A stretch of 64,000 bases of DNA from Hydrocarboniphaga sp. (lineage in GTDB: Bacteria; Pseudomonadota; Gammaproteobacteria; Nevskiales; Nevskiaceae). Under the pieces are notes generated by a model. The model was not told the origin of the DNA. It searched no databases and saw only the letters and a list, made by a program, of their open reading frames with translations. The DNA lies in the NCBI RefSeq assembly GCF_028291725.1, contig NZ_JAQGNT010000043.1, positions 62,001 to 126,000 on the forward strand, read 5' to 3'. Made by a program: the position numbers and the translations under genes. Below, one piece after another: positions 36,295-48,080 of this stretch (positions are counted from its first letter, which is position 1; the number at the start of each line of letters is the position of its first letter).

Positions 36295-37440
36295 CTATCG
36301 GCCAGCCGCTGCCACGTTCGAATTCCAACGCTCGAGGTGTTGATCGACCGAGCCGAGCTGGCTGTCGATCATCGTGACGCGACGGAAATAATGGCCCACC
36401 GCCAACTCGTCGGTCATGCCCATGCCGCCATGCAGCTGGATCGCATTCTGACCGATGAAACGTGCCGCCTTGCCGACGATGGCTTTCGCCGCCGAGACCG
36501 CCGCAGCCCGCTTTCCCTCGAGCGATTCCAGGTTCAGCGTCGCGAGATACATCGCGGAGACGGATTGCTCCAAGGCGACGTGCATATCGGCATAGCGATG
36601 CTGCACGGCCTGGAACTGCGCGATGGGCTGACCGAACTGTCTGCGCTGCAGGCCGTACTGGATGGTCTGATCGATCATCGCCCGCATGCAGCCGACGGCC
36701 TCTGCGCACAAGGCTGCTATGGCTTCATCGAGCACGCGTTCGATCAGCGGAAGCGCTTCGTGCTGCGGCCCCACGAGCGCGTCTTCCGGTAGCACACAGT
36801 CGTCCAGCCACAGCTCCGACGCACGCCGGCCGTCCGCCGTCGCGTAGTCGCTGCGACGCAAGCCGTCCGTGGCGATCGGCACTTCGAACAGGGACACGCC
36901 GCTGCGGTCCCGCGCAGCGCCGGCCGTGCGGGCTACCAGCATCAGATGCGTCGCATACGGCGCGTCGATCACCAGGCTCTTGCGCCCTCGAACGACCCAG
37001 CCGCCCTCGCGGCGCTCCGCACGCGTGGCCAGGTCGAATGCGTCGAAACGTCCCTGCGGTTCTGCGTAAGCGAACGCATAAACATGCCGGCCCGCAACGA
37101 TGTCGGCGATGCGCTGCCGCGCCACGGCGCCGCCCGCGTGCTTGAGCAGGCCGCCAGCGACGACGACGGTCGACCAGTAAGGCTCGATCACCAGCGCGCG
37201 GCCGAAGGCTTCCATCACGATCATGTTTTCGATCGCGCCGCCACCATGGCCGCCGACCGATTCTGCAAAGCCGGCGCCCAGCAGATCCAGTTCCTGCGCA
37301 AACGACTGCCAGAGATCGCGACGCCAGCCCGCGGCCGAGGCAGCGGCAGCTTGCCGCAGCTGGAAGGAATATCGATCACGCAGGAAGCGTTCGAGGTTCT
37401 CCGCCAGGCTGCGCTGCTCGTGGCTCGCATCGAAATCCAT
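36295..37440 (-). CDS. Acyl-CoA dehydrogenase, small-subunit type
   Basis: 381 residues. It is an acyl-CoA dehydrogenase fold of the kind found as the smaller partner in heteromeric enzymes (pimeloyl-CoA dehydrogenase small subunit, ChsE-type). Visible segments are FAYAEPQGRFDAFDLATRA in the FAD region, QFGQPIAQFQAVQHRYADMHVALEQ, and QLHGGMGMTDELAVGHYFRRVTMID. No catalytic glutamate is obvious at either of the usual positions. The gene is divergent from a large-subunit-type gene at 37518, and the 77-base gap holds the TGCGT/TACGC dyad, so both would be expressed together. Confidence 0.88.
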   Translation of the reverse strand: MDFDASHEQRSLAENLERFLRDRYSFQLRQAAAASAAGWRRDLWQSFAQELDLLGAGFAESVGGHGGGAIENMIVMEAFGRALVIEPYWSTVVVAGGLLKHAGGAVARQRIADIVAGRHVYAFAYAEPQGRFDAFDLATRAERREGGWVVRGRKSLVIDAPYATHLMLVARTAGAARDRSGVSLFEVPIATDGLRRSDYATADGRRASELWLDDCVLPEDALVGPQHEALPLIERVLDEAIAALCAEAVGCMRAMIDQTIQYGLQRRQFGQPIAQFQAVQHRYADMHVALEQSVSAMYLATLNLESLEGKRAAAVSAAKAIVGKAARFIGQNAIQLHGGMGMTDELAVGHYFRRVTMIDSQLGSVDQHLERWNSNVAAAGR

Positions 37441-37461
37441 GGGCGTTTTCTACCTTCACTA

Positions 37462-37490
37462 TGCGTTTTATGAAGTAATATGTTGTACGC
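37462..37490. promoter_or_regulatory. Candidate operator, TGCGT-N19-TACGC (site C)
   Basis: TGCGT at 37462-37466 and TACGC at 37486-37490, the best-flanked copy: ATGCGT on the left and TACGCAT on the right. It is centred in a 77-base gap between two divergent acyl-CoA dehydrogenase genes, 27 bases from the plus-strand start and 21 from the minus-strand start. Both promoters must overlap it. Confidence 0.65.
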
Positions 37491-37517
37491 ATAATCCATA
37501 GGACTGCAACTGCGCGC

Positions 37518-38717
37518 ATGGACCTGACACTGACTGCCGAAGATCGGAACTTCCGTGCCGAGGTACGGCATTTCTTCGAGAACGACTATCCGCAGGCGCT
37601 GCTGCACAAGGCGCGCAGCGGGCAGACGCTGACGCGCGAAGACCATGCGGACTCGCAGAAGGCATTGCAGTCACGCGGCTGGTTCGCGGCGAACTGGCCG
37701 GCGGAGTTCGGCGGTCCGGGATGGTCGCCCACGCAACGCTATCTGTTCGAGGAGGAACTCGATCGCGCCGGCGCTCTCAACGTGATTCCGATGGGCGTGA
37801 TCTACGTGGGGCCGGTGATCTACACCTTCGGCAACGACTGGCAGAAGCGCGACTGGCTTCCCGACATCCTGGAGTCGCGCAGCTTCTGGGCGCAGGGTTA
37901 CTCCGAGCCCGAGGCCGGGTCCGATCTGGCGGGTCTGCGCACACGGGCCGAGCGCGATGGCGATCATTACGTCGTCAACGGCACCAAGATCTGGACCACG
38001 CTCGCACAGTGGGCCGACTGGATTTTCTGCCTGGTACGGACCAGCCAGGAAGAACGTCGCCAGGACGGCATTTCGTTCCTGTGCTTTCGCATGGATACGC
38101 CTGGCGTGACGCTGACGCCGATCCGGTCGATCGACGGCTCCCACCATCTCAACAAGATCGATTTCGACAACGTGCGCGTACCGGTCGCCAACCGCATCGG
38201 CGACGAAGGCCGCGGCTGGCACTACGCGCAATTTCTGCTGACCAACGAGCGCCTGTCGTATGCCCACGTCTCGCGCAAGAAACAGCATCTCGCCCAGTTG
38301 CGCGTGCTGGCCGCGCAGACGCCGTGGCGCGACGGCAGCGTCGCCGACAACCCGGTCTTCATGTACAAGATCGCGGACTGCGAAACGCAGGTGGCGGTGT
38401 TCGAAGTGACCGTGCTGCGCGCGCTCTGCGCCGGAGCCAGTGCGCCGATCACGCTCGCGCCCGCCATCAAGATCCTGGCCACCGAACTTGCGCAGAAGGT
38501 CACCGAGCTGCAGCTCGAGCTTGCTGGCCCCAATGCCTTGCCGTGGTTGGATCGCAACTCTGCTGACTGGATCGACGCCATTCCCGACCTGCCCGCATTT
38601 GCACCGGTGGCAACCACGGATTATTTCTTCGAACGCGCGCAGACCATCTACGGAGGAGCGACCGAGATCCAGAAGAACATCATGGGGCGCGCGCTGCTCA
38701 AGGCTGCAGCCGGCTGA
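37518..38717 (+). CDS. Acyl-CoA dehydrogenase, large-subunit type
   Basis: 399 residues. The FAD and substrate segments are complete (WAQGYSEPEAGSDLAGL, NGTKIWTTLAQWADW, AQTIYGGATEIQKNIMGRAL). The medium-chain glutamate position is Gly in IYGGA; the alternative helix-G position reads NERLSYAHV, so the base is probably that Glu, as in isovaleryl-CoA and long-chain enzymes. It resembles the large subunit of pimeloyl-CoA dehydrogenase and the protein at 54568-55788. The divergent small-subunit gene is its likely partner in an alpha2beta2 enzyme for bulky or branched acyl-CoA. Confidence 0.9.
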   Translation: MDLTLTAEDRNFRAEVRHFFENDYPQALLHKARSGQTLTREDHADSQKALQSRGWFAANWPAEFGGPGWSPTQRYLFEEELDRAGALNVIPMGVIYVGPVIYTFGNDWQKRDWLPDILESRSFWAQGYSEPEAGSDLAGLRTRAERDGDHYVVNGTKIWTTLAQWADWIFCLVRTSQEERRQDGISFLCFRMDTPGVTLTPIRSIDGSHHLNKIDFDNVRVPVANRIGDEGRGWHYAQFLLTNERLSYAHVSRKKQHLAQLRVLAAQTPWRDGSVADNPVFMYKIADCETQVAVFEVTVLRALCAGASAPITLAPAIKILATELAQKVTELQLELAGPNALPWLDRNSADWIDAIPDLPAFAPVATTDYFFERAQTIYGGATEIQKNIMGRALLKAAAG

Positions 38718-39078
38718 CCCTGGCGGCCACCTGAAGATGCTGCACTCGTAGCCGGGTCAAAATGCTCTGGCGATGACGGCTTTCAGCCATAGCGGACCAT
38801 CAGGCTGCGCAAAACCTGGAGCCGCAAAGTGCAAGACTGAATGCGCCGCCTTGGCTATGCATTTCTTCAAGCCCGAAGCTGGATCGTGGTAAATTGGTCC
38901 CGTCGAAAAAGGCAGGTTTGGTGTGGTCGGCCCAAGCCCTTCCAGCGATGGAAGCTCTATCCTTTGCGTGCCCCGCAATGAGATCCCACGACGTCCCCGG
39001 TGCATTTGCGCCTCGGGTTCGTCTGGGTGAAGTCGTCGTTCGACGGTGCTCCGGTGAACCTCTATTCGGAGCAGTTTC
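38718..39078. other. Intergenic region carrying the left inverted repeat of a putative mobile unit
   Basis: 361 bases without a supported gene. It contains GCCGGGTCAAAATGCTC at 38751-38767 and a stretch of coding-like but domainless sequence before the monooxygenase gene. GGAG at 39069-39072 is the ribosome binding site of that gene. Confidence 0.45.
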
Positions 39079-40733
39079 ATGATCTACGATGCCATCATTG
39101 CCGGTGCCGGCCCCGTCGGCCTGTTTCTCGCCTGCGAACTTCGGCTGGCCAAGCTTTCCGTCCTCGTACTGGAGCAGGCACCAGACTCGATCTCGCCGCT
39201 CAAGCAACTTCCATTCGGCCTGCGCGGTCTCTCCGCGCCCACTATCGAAGCCTTCTACCACCGCGGGCTGCTCGACCAGCTCGCACCACTGCAAGCCCCG
39301 AAGGAAGGCTCCGGCGCGAGCGCGCCCAGCGGCGCGCACTGGATGCAGCAAGCGCGCCGCGCGGGCGGCCACTTCGCCGGCATCCAGTTCTTTCTCGACA
39401 ATGTCGATACCTCCCGATGGCTGCACCGCCTGCCTAGCCCCGCCAGCACCAGCCTGCCGGTGGATATGCAGCAGATAGAAGCCGTACTTACCGCCCGCGC
39501 CCGCGCATTGGGCGTGGAAATCCGCCACGGCGTTGGCGTCGTCGGCTTCGAGCAATCAGATGGAAATGTCACCGTATATGCCGGTGGCGAAACCTTCCTT
39601 GCAAGCTGGCTCGTCGGCTGTGACGGCGGGCGCAGCCCCGTACGCAAGGCGGCAGGAATCGAGTTCGGCGGCACTGATCCGGAATTCACCGGCTATTCCG
39701 TCCTCGTCGAACTCGCCGATACAGACGCGCTCAAACCCGGCCGCCATTACACGCGCACCGGGATGTATACCTTCCAGCAGCCGGGCACCATCGCCATGGT
39801 CGACTTCGACGGTGGCGCCTATCACCGCACGCAGCCCATCACTCGCGAGCATGTGCAAGCGGTGCTGCGTCGCATATCGGGTACGAACCTGACCGTCACC
39901 GCCCTCCAGCTCGCCACCACCTGGACCGACCGCGCCCACCTTGCCACCGACTACCGCAAGGGCCGGGTCCTCCTCGCCGGCGATGCCGCTCACACGCACT
40001 CGCCGCTCGGCGGCCAGGGTCTCAATCTCGGCCTCGGCGACGCCATGAACCTCGGCTGGAAACTTGCCGCCACCGTTCACGGCCACGCGCCCACCGATTT
40101 GCTCGACACCTACAGGAGCGAGCGACATCCAATCGCCGAAAAAGTCCTCGACTGGTCGCGCGCGCAGGTCGCTCTCATGCGCCCTACACGCAGCACGCGC
40201 GCGCTGGAAGCCATCATTCGTGACCTTATCGAAACCCGCGACGGCGCTACCTATTTCGCCGGGCGGGTGTGGGGCGTAAACCTACGCTACGACCTCAGTG
40301 GCAATCACGCACTGATAGGCCGGAGCGCTCCCGACTTCGATCTGATTGGCGGTACACGGCTCGGCGAGTTGCTCTCAAAGGGAACCGGGCTGTTGCTGGA
40401 TTTCAACGGGTGCGCCTTGCTGCAATCACTAGCCGGCCGCTGGACCGACCGCGTCACTTACATCGCCACGGATGCCAAGGATCGCCTGGGACTCAGCGCG
40501 TTGCTCGTGCGTCCTGATGGTGTCGTTGCCTGGGCAAGCGAGGCAAACCCCGATCATAAGGAGGTGGAGCAGGCGCTTGGGCGGTGGTTTGGCTCCAATA
40601 CCTGATTACCTCCCGCCAGCCCTGAGCGATTTCCACTTTTTCAGTCGCGAGGCACGCGAATGATTCCCCAAAAGCGTCAGTCTGAACCGGCAGCTTCTGG
40701 CACAAAGCCGCCGGTGGAGCATTTTGACCCGGC
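38751..40733. mobile_element. Putative mobile unit: monooxygenase gene between 17-bp inverted repeats
   Basis: GCCGGGTCAAAATGCTC at 38751-38767 recurs as its exact reverse complement GAGCATTTTGACCCGGC at 40717-40733. The inner sides also share a CGGCTTT segment at similar distance. Just outside the right copy, GGCCCATTTTGGGTG repeats part of the motif, like the multiple terminal repeats of IS21-type elements. No transposase is inside, so this may be a passenger between two IS remnants. The element type is an inference. Confidence 0.45.
39079..40605 (+). CDS. FAD-dependent aromatic-type monooxygenase (class A flavoprotein)
   Basis: 508 residues. The FAD-binding motif GAGPVG is at residues 10-15, followed by GCDGGRSPVRKAAG and the second FAD motif GDAAHTHSPLGGQGLNLGLGDAMNLGWKLA; the C-terminus is a thioredoxin-like domain. 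These are PheA/TfdB/MhpA-type hydroxylases that insert oxygen with NAD(P)H, often on phenolic or polyketide substrates. GGAG precedes the ATG by eight bases. The gene is flanked by 17-bp inverted repeats, and its neighbours on both sides belong to other operons. It may be a later acquisition with its own substrate. Confidence 0.88.
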   Translation: MIYDAIIAGAGPVGLFLACELRLAKLSVLVLEQAPDSISPLKQLPFGLRGLSAPTIEAFYHRGLLDQLAPLQAPKEGSGASAPSGAHWMQQARRAGGHFAGIQFFLDNVDTSRWLHRLPSPASTSLPVDMQQIEAVLTARARALGVEIRHGVGVVGFEQSDGNVTVYAGGETFLASWLVGCDGGRSPVRKAAGIEFGGTDPEFTGYSVLVELADTDALKPGRHYTRTGMYTFQQPGTIAMVDFDGGAYHRTQPITREHVQAVLRRISGTNLTVTALQLATTWTDRAHLATDYRKGRVLLAGDAAHTHSPLGGQGLNLGLGDAMNLGWKLAATVHGHAPTDLLDTYRSERHPIAEKVLDWSRAQVALMRPTRSTRALEAIIRDLIETRDGATYFAGRVWGVNLRYDLSGNHALIGRSAPDFDLIGGTRLGELLSKGTGLLLDFNGCALLQSLAGRWTDRVTYIATDAKDRLGLSALLVRPDGVVAWASEANPDHKEVEQALGRWFGSNT

Positions 40734-40779
40734 CAGAAGTGGCCCATTTTGGGTGCCCACCAAGGGCTGATCGTCCGCG

Positions 40780-41760
40780 TCAGCGGATCGCGATCACGAC
40801 TTTGCCCTGGGCCTGTCGGCCGAGCATGGCCGACAAGGCATCGCCGGCCTGCTCGAAGCGGTACACCTGGCCAGCGCGCGGGCTGATGCGCCCTTCGCCG
40901 ATCCATTCGAACAAGGTATCGAACACCGGCTTTGCCGCGGCCGGATCGGAACGCATGGCGCCGCCCCAGTCGACACCGACCAGCGAGGCTCGCTTGAGCA
41001 GCGGCAGGTTCAGCGGCAGGCGCGGAATATCGCCCGCGGCAAAGCCGACGACGAGATGGCGCCCGCCCGGCGCCAGCGAACGGAACGCTGCCTCCGAATA
41101 GCTTCCGCCCACGGGATCGAATACCAGGTCCACGCCGCGAGCCAGTCCATCACGCTGCTTGAGATCGTTGCGCCAGTCGGCCTGCGTGTAGTCGATGGCC
41201 TCGTCGGCGCCGCGTGCGAGAGCCAGCGCGCGCTTCGCCTGCGAGCTGGCAGCCGCGATCACGCGCGCACCCATGGCCTTGGCCACGTCGATGGCCGCCA
41301 TGCTCACACCGCCCGCAGCACCCAACACCAGGACGGTTTCATTCGCCTGCAGACGGCCGCATTCGCGCAGGCCGAACAGGGCGGTGGCATAGCTGGTGGG
41401 AAAGCTTGCGGCCTGCACGTCGTCGAGCCGATCCGGCACTGCAATGCACACGGATGCCGCGAGCACCACCTGCTCGGCCAGCGCGCCGCGCTCGCAGAAA
41501 CCCAGCACGCGCTGCCCGATGCTGAGACCCCGCATATCACTGCCGATGCCCGCGACGATGCCGGAAAGCTCGGAGCCCGGCGTGAACGGCAACGGCCATT
41601 TCAGCTGGTAGCGTCCGGCGACGTGGAGCGCATCGACGAAGCCCAGTCCCACGGCCGCCACCGAGACCAATACCTGCCCGGGTCCCGGCACCGGGTCCGG
41701 CAGCTCGACCAGCCGCAAGTCCTGCGGCGATCCGTATTGCGAGCAGACGATGGCCCGCAT
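40780..41760 (-). CDS. NADPH:quinone oxidoreductase-like MDR protein
   Basis: 326 residues from MRAIVCSQYG. It is a zinc-free medium-chain reductase: PFTPGSELSGIV, VLVLGAAGGVSMAAIDVAKAMG (cofactor loop), FDPVGG. It belongs to the NADPH:quinone oxidoreductase (Nqo/QOR2) or enoyl reductase type. It starts five bases after the stop of the CoA-ligase gene, in the same operon. Longer open frames upstream are antisense to that ligase and are not used. Confidence 0.9.
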   Translation of the reverse strand: MRAIVCSQYGSPQDLRLVELPDPVPGPGQVLVSVAAVGLGFVDALHVAGRYQLKWPLPFTPGSELSGIVAGIGSDMRGLSIGQRVLGFCERGALAEQVVLAASVCIAVPDRLDDVQAASFPTSYATALFGLRECGRLQANETVLVLGAAGGVSMAAIDVAKAMGARVIAAASSQAKRALALARGADEAIDYTQADWRNDLKQRDGLARGVDLVFDPVGGSYSEAAFRSLAPGGRHLVVGFAAGDIPRLPLNLPLLKRASLVGVDWGGAMRSDPAAAKPVFDTLFEWIGEGRISPRAGQVYRFEQAGDALSAMLGRQAQGKVVIAIR

Positions 41761-41765
41761 GCCGC

Positions 41766-43295
41766 CTAGCTCTTCAGGTAACGCGCGCGAATCTGCTTCT
41801 TGTACAGCTTGCCGTTGTCGAGACGCGGCAGATGCGCGTCGAAATCGATCGAGCGCGGGCACTTCACGTGCGAGAGGCGTTCGCGGCAATAGGCGATGAG
41901 TTGCTTCTCCAGCTCCGGGCCGGCACGCAACCAGTCGCGGGGCTGCACGACGGCCTTCACGGTTTCGCCGAACTCCGCATCCGGCACGCCGAACACCGCG
42001 ACGTCGGCGACCGCGTCGTGGATCTGCAGCAGGTTCTCGATCTCCTGCGGATACACGTTGACGCCGCCGCTGATGATCATGAAATCCTTGCGGTCCGACA
42101 GGTACAGATAGCCGTCGGCATCGAGGTAGCCCACGTCGCCCACGGTCATCCAGCCCTGCTCGTTGTAGGCCTTGGATGTTTTCCCGGGTTCCTTGTAGTA
42201 CTCGAAGCGCGTGCGGATGTCGGAGAAGTACACGGTACCGATCTCGCCCGCCGGCAGCTCCTGGCCGTCTTCGCCGACGATGTGCAGAACGCCGACGATG
42301 GCCCGGCCCACGGAGCCGCGGTGCTGCAGCCATTCCTGGCTGTTGAGCGAGACGAAGCCGCCGCCCTCGGTGGAGCTGTAGTACTCGTAGACCACCGGCC
42401 CCCACCAGTCGATCATGCGTTGCTTGATGTCCTGCGGGCACGGCGCCGCCGCATGAATCGCGTACTTGAACGACGAGACGTCATAGCGCAGCCGCGTCGC
42501 ATCCGACAGCTGCAGCATGCGCACGAACATGATAGGCACGAACTGCGCATGCGTGATCTTGTGCTGCTCGACCAGAGCCAGGCAACGCTCTGCATCGAAC
42601 TTTTCCATGATCACGCAGGTGCCCCCGAGCAAGGTCACCATCGTGACGTACATCAGCGGCGCCGCGTGATACAGCGGTGCCGGCGACAGGTACACCGTGT
42701 TGCCGTCGAAGCCGAAAAGACGCGCCAGGCCCGCGATGTCTTGCGGCACCGGCCCCACCGGCTGCCCCGGCTGCCAGGGCGGCATGATGCCTTTCGGCTG
42801 GCCGGTCGTGCCTGACGAATACAGCATCGGAATGCCGCTCTGTTCGTCCGCGATCGGTGTGCCCGGTTGCCTGGCCAGAGCCGACTCCCAGGATTCGAAA
42901 CCCGGCGCAACCTCATCCACCATGTACCAGTGCGCAACTTCGCTGACGATCTCGCGCGCGGCCTGTCCGACCTCGCCTAGCGATGCCGAGATGATCACCA
43001 CCTTGGCCTCGCAGTTGCGCACGATGTAGGTCACCTCGTCCCGCTTGAGATGCGTGCTCATCGCGGTATAGATCAGTCCCGATCGACGCGCAGCCCAGAG
43101 CAGGGGCACGAAGTGTTCGCCGTTCTCCAACTGCATCGCGATGTGGTCACCGGCTTTCAGACCCAATGAACGAAACAGGTGAGCACCCTGATTGGAAATG
43201 CGATCGAGGTCGGCATAGGTAATGACCTTGCCGCTGCCACCGAGAATGACCGCGGGCTTGTCGGGTTGGGTCAGCGCGAGTTCGGAGGGATGCAT
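41766..43295 (-). CDS. AMP-dependent acyl-CoA synthetase/ligase
   Basis: 509 residues from MHPSELALTQ. Adenylation motifs are complete: the P-loop-like YSSGTTGQPKG, the segment YYSSTEGGG, the hinge GYLDADGYLYLSDRKDFMIISGG, and the C-terminal lysine segment LPRLDNGKLYKKQIR. This is the second CoA-activating enzyme in the window, of a different fold from the one at 18176. It resembles the fatty-acid or bile-acid CoA ligases (FadD/CaiC type). A GTG start 11 codons upstream is possible; neither start has a strong ribosome binding site. Confidence 0.92.
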   Translation of the reverse strand: MHPSELALTQPDKPAVILGGSGKVITYADLDRISNQGAHLFRSLGLKAGDHIAMQLENGEHFVPLLWAARRSGLIYTAMSTHLKRDEVTYIVRNCEAKVVIISASLGEVGQAAREIVSEVAHWYMVDEVAPGFESWESALARQPGTPIADEQSGIPMLYSSGTTGQPKGIMPPWQPGQPVGPVPQDIAGLARLFGFDGNTVYLSPAPLYHAAPLMYVTMVTLLGGTCVIMEKFDAERCLALVEQHKITHAQFVPIMFVRMLQLSDATRLRYDVSSFKYAIHAAAPCPQDIKQRMIDWWGPVVYEYYSSTEGGGFVSLNSQEWLQHRGSVGRAIVGVLHIVGEDGQELPAGEIGTVYFSDIRTRFEYYKEPGKTSKAYNEQGWMTVGDVGYLDADGYLYLSDRKDFMIISGGVNVYPQEIENLLQIHDAVADVAVFGVPDAEFGETVKAVVQPRDWLRAGPELEKQLIAYCRERLSHVKCPRSIDFDAHLPRLDNGKLYKKQIRARYLKS

Positions 43296-43516
43296 GTCGA
43301 TTGGCTCAAAGGACCGTGTTGCCGCCACCGGTTGTCGGCTCGGCGCGGGCCATGGTTAGATCCGTCGGAAGCCAGGACGGTGATGACCGAGGAAGTGTCA
43401 TCGGTTCCAACCCAGCGATTCGTTTCAGGATACGGCGTCGATTGCGGGGCCGACAATGACTCCACTCATGAACGCGATTGATCATCCATGACAACGCTTA
43501 CCCAGCGACGCTGAAC

Positions 43517-44983
43517 TCAAGGCGCGCCCGACGCCACAAACTTGGCGATCTCGCTGCGGCTGGGCCGACCGGCGCTCACTCTCCGCGCTTCGCGGATTCT
43601 CCTGGACGGGATCGCCGAAGAAACGATACCGAGCCAAACCCGTGGATTGCGCAGCCAGTCGCCCATGCCGTCGAGCCCGTGGTAGCCGCGCATGATGGCG
43701 CGCTGCACGTTGGAGTCCGCCGCCATGGCGGCGTTCATGATGTGGTTTTCGAGCTTGGTGGTGAGATAAAGCGACAGCGTCTTCTTGCGCTTGCCGATCA
43801 AGGCCTCGAACTTGGCCCGCGATTTCTGCTCGATGGTCCACAGCGTTTCCCAGTCCCCACGGAATTCGCTCCACAAAGCCGCTTCGTAGCTCTGCGCCCG
43901 TTCGGCGGGGTCGGCGACCGTCGCGACCACTTCTGCCAGCCGATGCGCCGAGATGCCGCCCCAGGTGCAACCGCGCCCGAACTTGGGATTGGTGCGAATA
44001 CCGCAGTCGCCGACCAGAAAATAATTGAGCACGCCGGCCTTGCCATCGCGCACAGTCTTGCGCCAGAGGTAATCCATGTTTGCGAAACCGATGGTTCCGC
44101 CCAGGGCTTCGACCCGCTGCGGGTCCACCCATGGCCGCAGCTTGGGCACGCTCTCGCAGATACGCTCGAACACCTTGACATCCTTGCCGGCCTCGAACAG
44201 CAGCGGATCGTCCTTCCATACCACCAGCGTAACGGTGAAAGTCCCGTTGTCCGCCGGCAGCGCGCCGAGCGTGAAGTCGGCGAAGTCCACTGCTGGAAGA
44301 CCGGTCAGCGGCGGATAATCTTCGCCGGGCCGAAGCCGGTAGTGACGTGTGTAGTAGGCGATCTCCGACAGGTGATGCTCCTCGCCGATCACAACGCCCG
44401 CGTCCAGCAACTCACGCACGAAACTCGAAGCGCGTCCTGAGGCATCGACAACAAAATCCGCGAACATCTCCTGGGCGCCGTCGGCTGTGCCTACGCGGCA
44501 GCCCTTCACCGTTGTCACGCCATCGTGTCGTTCGAGGATCAGGCCCTCGATACGAACGCCCGAACGGATCTGCGCGATGCCGTGGGCCTCAACGTGGCGA
44601 CGCACGACCATCTCGAAGGTCGTGCGCCTTGCGCACAACGGCGTCATGTCGGCATCGCCAGGCTGCTGCCGATAGCCGGATCGAGCGGCAGGATGCACGG
44701 TATCGGCGAAAGGAAGCTCCCAGATACCCGCGGCAAACAGGTCTTCCATCAGACGCGGGTAGTTGCTGTGCAGAAGGTTGCGAAGGCGTCCCATCAGAAA
44801 GTGCGGATGCCGCGCCTGCGGCGCGCCACGACGTCGCCAGTTCCAGGAATCGACGGGACTCAGATCGTCCGGCAGCCCCTCGTCTCGATCGAGAACCGTC
44901 ACCTCGAAGCCCTTGGCATGGAGCGCGAGCGCTGAGGTCAAGCCTGCCACGCCGCCACCCATCACGATGACCTTGCTCTTCAT
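43517..44983 (-). CDS. FAD-dependent oxidoreductase (halogenase/epoxidase-like family)
   Basis: 488 residues. The nucleotide-binding motif GGGVAGL is at residues 9-15, the DASGRAS motif is present, and a second FAD motif reads LVGDCGIRTNPKFGRGC. The protein resembles the FAD-dependent oxidoreductases often labelled tryptophan halogenase or 2-polyprenylphenol hydroxylase, but the halogenase WxWxIP motif is not seen, so halogenation is not supported. An epoxidase, hydroxylase or ketoreductase is possible. There is no nearby flavin reductase. It follows the nitronate monooxygenase-like gene by 61 bases. Confidence 0.8.
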   Translation of the reverse strand: MKSKVIVMGGGVAGLTSALALHAKGFEVTVLDRDEGLPDDLSPVDSWNWRRRGAPQARHPHFLMGRLRNLLHSNYPRLMEDLFAAGIWELPFADTVHPAARSGYRQQPGDADMTPLCARRTTFEMVVRRHVEAHGIAQIRSGVRIEGLILERHDGVTTVKGCRVGTADGAQEMFADFVVDASGRASSFVRELLDAGVVIGEEHHLSEIAYYTRHYRLRPGEDYPPLTGLPAVDFADFTLGALPADNGTFTVTLVVWKDDPLLFEAGKDVKVFERICESVPKLRPWVDPQRVEALGGTIGFANMDYLWRKTVRDGKAGVLNYFLVGDCGIRTNPKFGRGCTWGGISAHRLAEVVATVADPAERAQSYEAALWSEFRGDWETLWTIEQKSRAKFEALIGKRKKTLSLYLTTKLENHIMNAAMAADSNVQRAIMRGYHGLDGMGDWLRNPRVWLGIVSSAIPSRRIREARRVSAGRPSRSEIAKFVASGAP

Positions 44984-45044
44984 TCTTTTCTGCCTTTTTC
45001 CTGCGGTACTCGAAGCGCTCGCTGGAGCATTGGACCTCCGGTCG

Positions 45045-47170
<2,126 letters not shown>

Positions 47171-47187
47171 GGTGGTCCGCTACCTTC

Positions 47188-47952
47188 TTACTTGGCCTGC
47201 ATGCGGATGCCGCCATCGATGCGGATGCACTCGCCGTTGATGTAGCCGTTCTCGACCAGACAGGTCGCCAGATGCGCGATCTCCTCGGGGCGGCCGAGAC
47301 GCTGCGGATTGAGTACCTGCGCCGACAGCGCATCGACCACGTTCTGCGGCGCCGCATTGAACAGCGGCGTGTGAATCAGGCCGGGGACGATGGTGTTGAC
47401 GCGGATGCCGTACGACGCGAGATCGCGCGCGATCGGCAAGGTCATGCTGGTGACGCCGCCCTTGGACGCCGAATACGCCGCCTGGCCTATCTGCCCTTCG
47501 TAGGCCGCGACCGAGGCGGTGTTGATGATCACGCCGCGCTCGCCGTCCACCGGCAGGTTCTTCACCATCTGCTCGGCCGCCAGGCGCAGCACGTTGAACG
47601 TGCCGACGAGGTTCACCTGCAAAATCTTGTTGAACTCCGCGAGCGGGAACGGCCCGTTCTTGCCGAAGGTCTTGTGGGCATTGCCGATGCCGGCGTAGTT
47701 GATGCAGATGTGCAAAGCGCCGAAGTGCTCGATGGTGCGCGCGATGCCGGCCTGCACCGAGGCCTCGTCGGCCACGTTGACCTTGCAGAACAGCACGGCT
47801 TCGCCGAGGCTCGCGGCCAGTGCGTCGCCGGCCTCTGCGTTCATATCGAAGATCGCGACCTTGCCGCTCAGGGAGACGAACTTCTCGACGGTGGCGCGGC
47901 CAAGACCCGAGGCGCCACCGGTGATGATGGCGACCGAATTTTCAAGTTTCAT
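47188..47952 (-). CDS. Short-chain dehydrogenase, 3-hydroxyacyl-CoA dehydrogenase type II-like
   Basis: 254 residues. Motifs are TGGASGLG, NYAGIG (the usual NNAG reads NYAG), NTASVAAYEGQIG and YSASKGG, with a complete catalytic triad. The C-terminus, with RIDGGIRMQAK, and the HTPLFN segment resemble HSD17B10/HADH2-like enzymes, which oxidise 3-hydroxyacyl-CoA or steroid alcohols with NAD. It lies directly upstream of the racemase gene, consistent with methyl-branched acyl-CoA beta-oxidation. Confidence 0.9.
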   Translation of the reverse strand: MKLENSVAIITGGASGLGRATVEKFVSLSGKVAIFDMNAEAGDALAASLGEAVLFCKVNVADEASVQAGIARTIEHFGALHICINYAGIGNAHKTFGKNGPFPLAEFNKILQVNLVGTFNVLRLAAEQMVKNLPVDGERGVIINTASVAAYEGQIGQAAYSASKGGVTSMTLPIARDLASYGIRVNTIVPGLIHTPLFNAAPQNVVDALSAQVLNPQRLGRPEEIAHLATCLVENGYINGECIRIDGGIRMQAK

Positions 47953-48080
47953 GAGACTGCTCTGGCTGATGAACGGATCGGACCCCGCAGGGTCCGTGGC
48001 GACAGTGTCGAGTCCACCCGTGCGGCGAACAATGATCGAAAGCGACGCATCGGTTGACGGCAGATCACACCGCCGCGCGC

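Noticed and set aside
43517-44983. Tryptophan halogenase call for the FAD protein
   Set aside because: The WxWxIP motif and a partner flavin reductase are not seen, so only the wider FAD-oxidoreductase family is supported.
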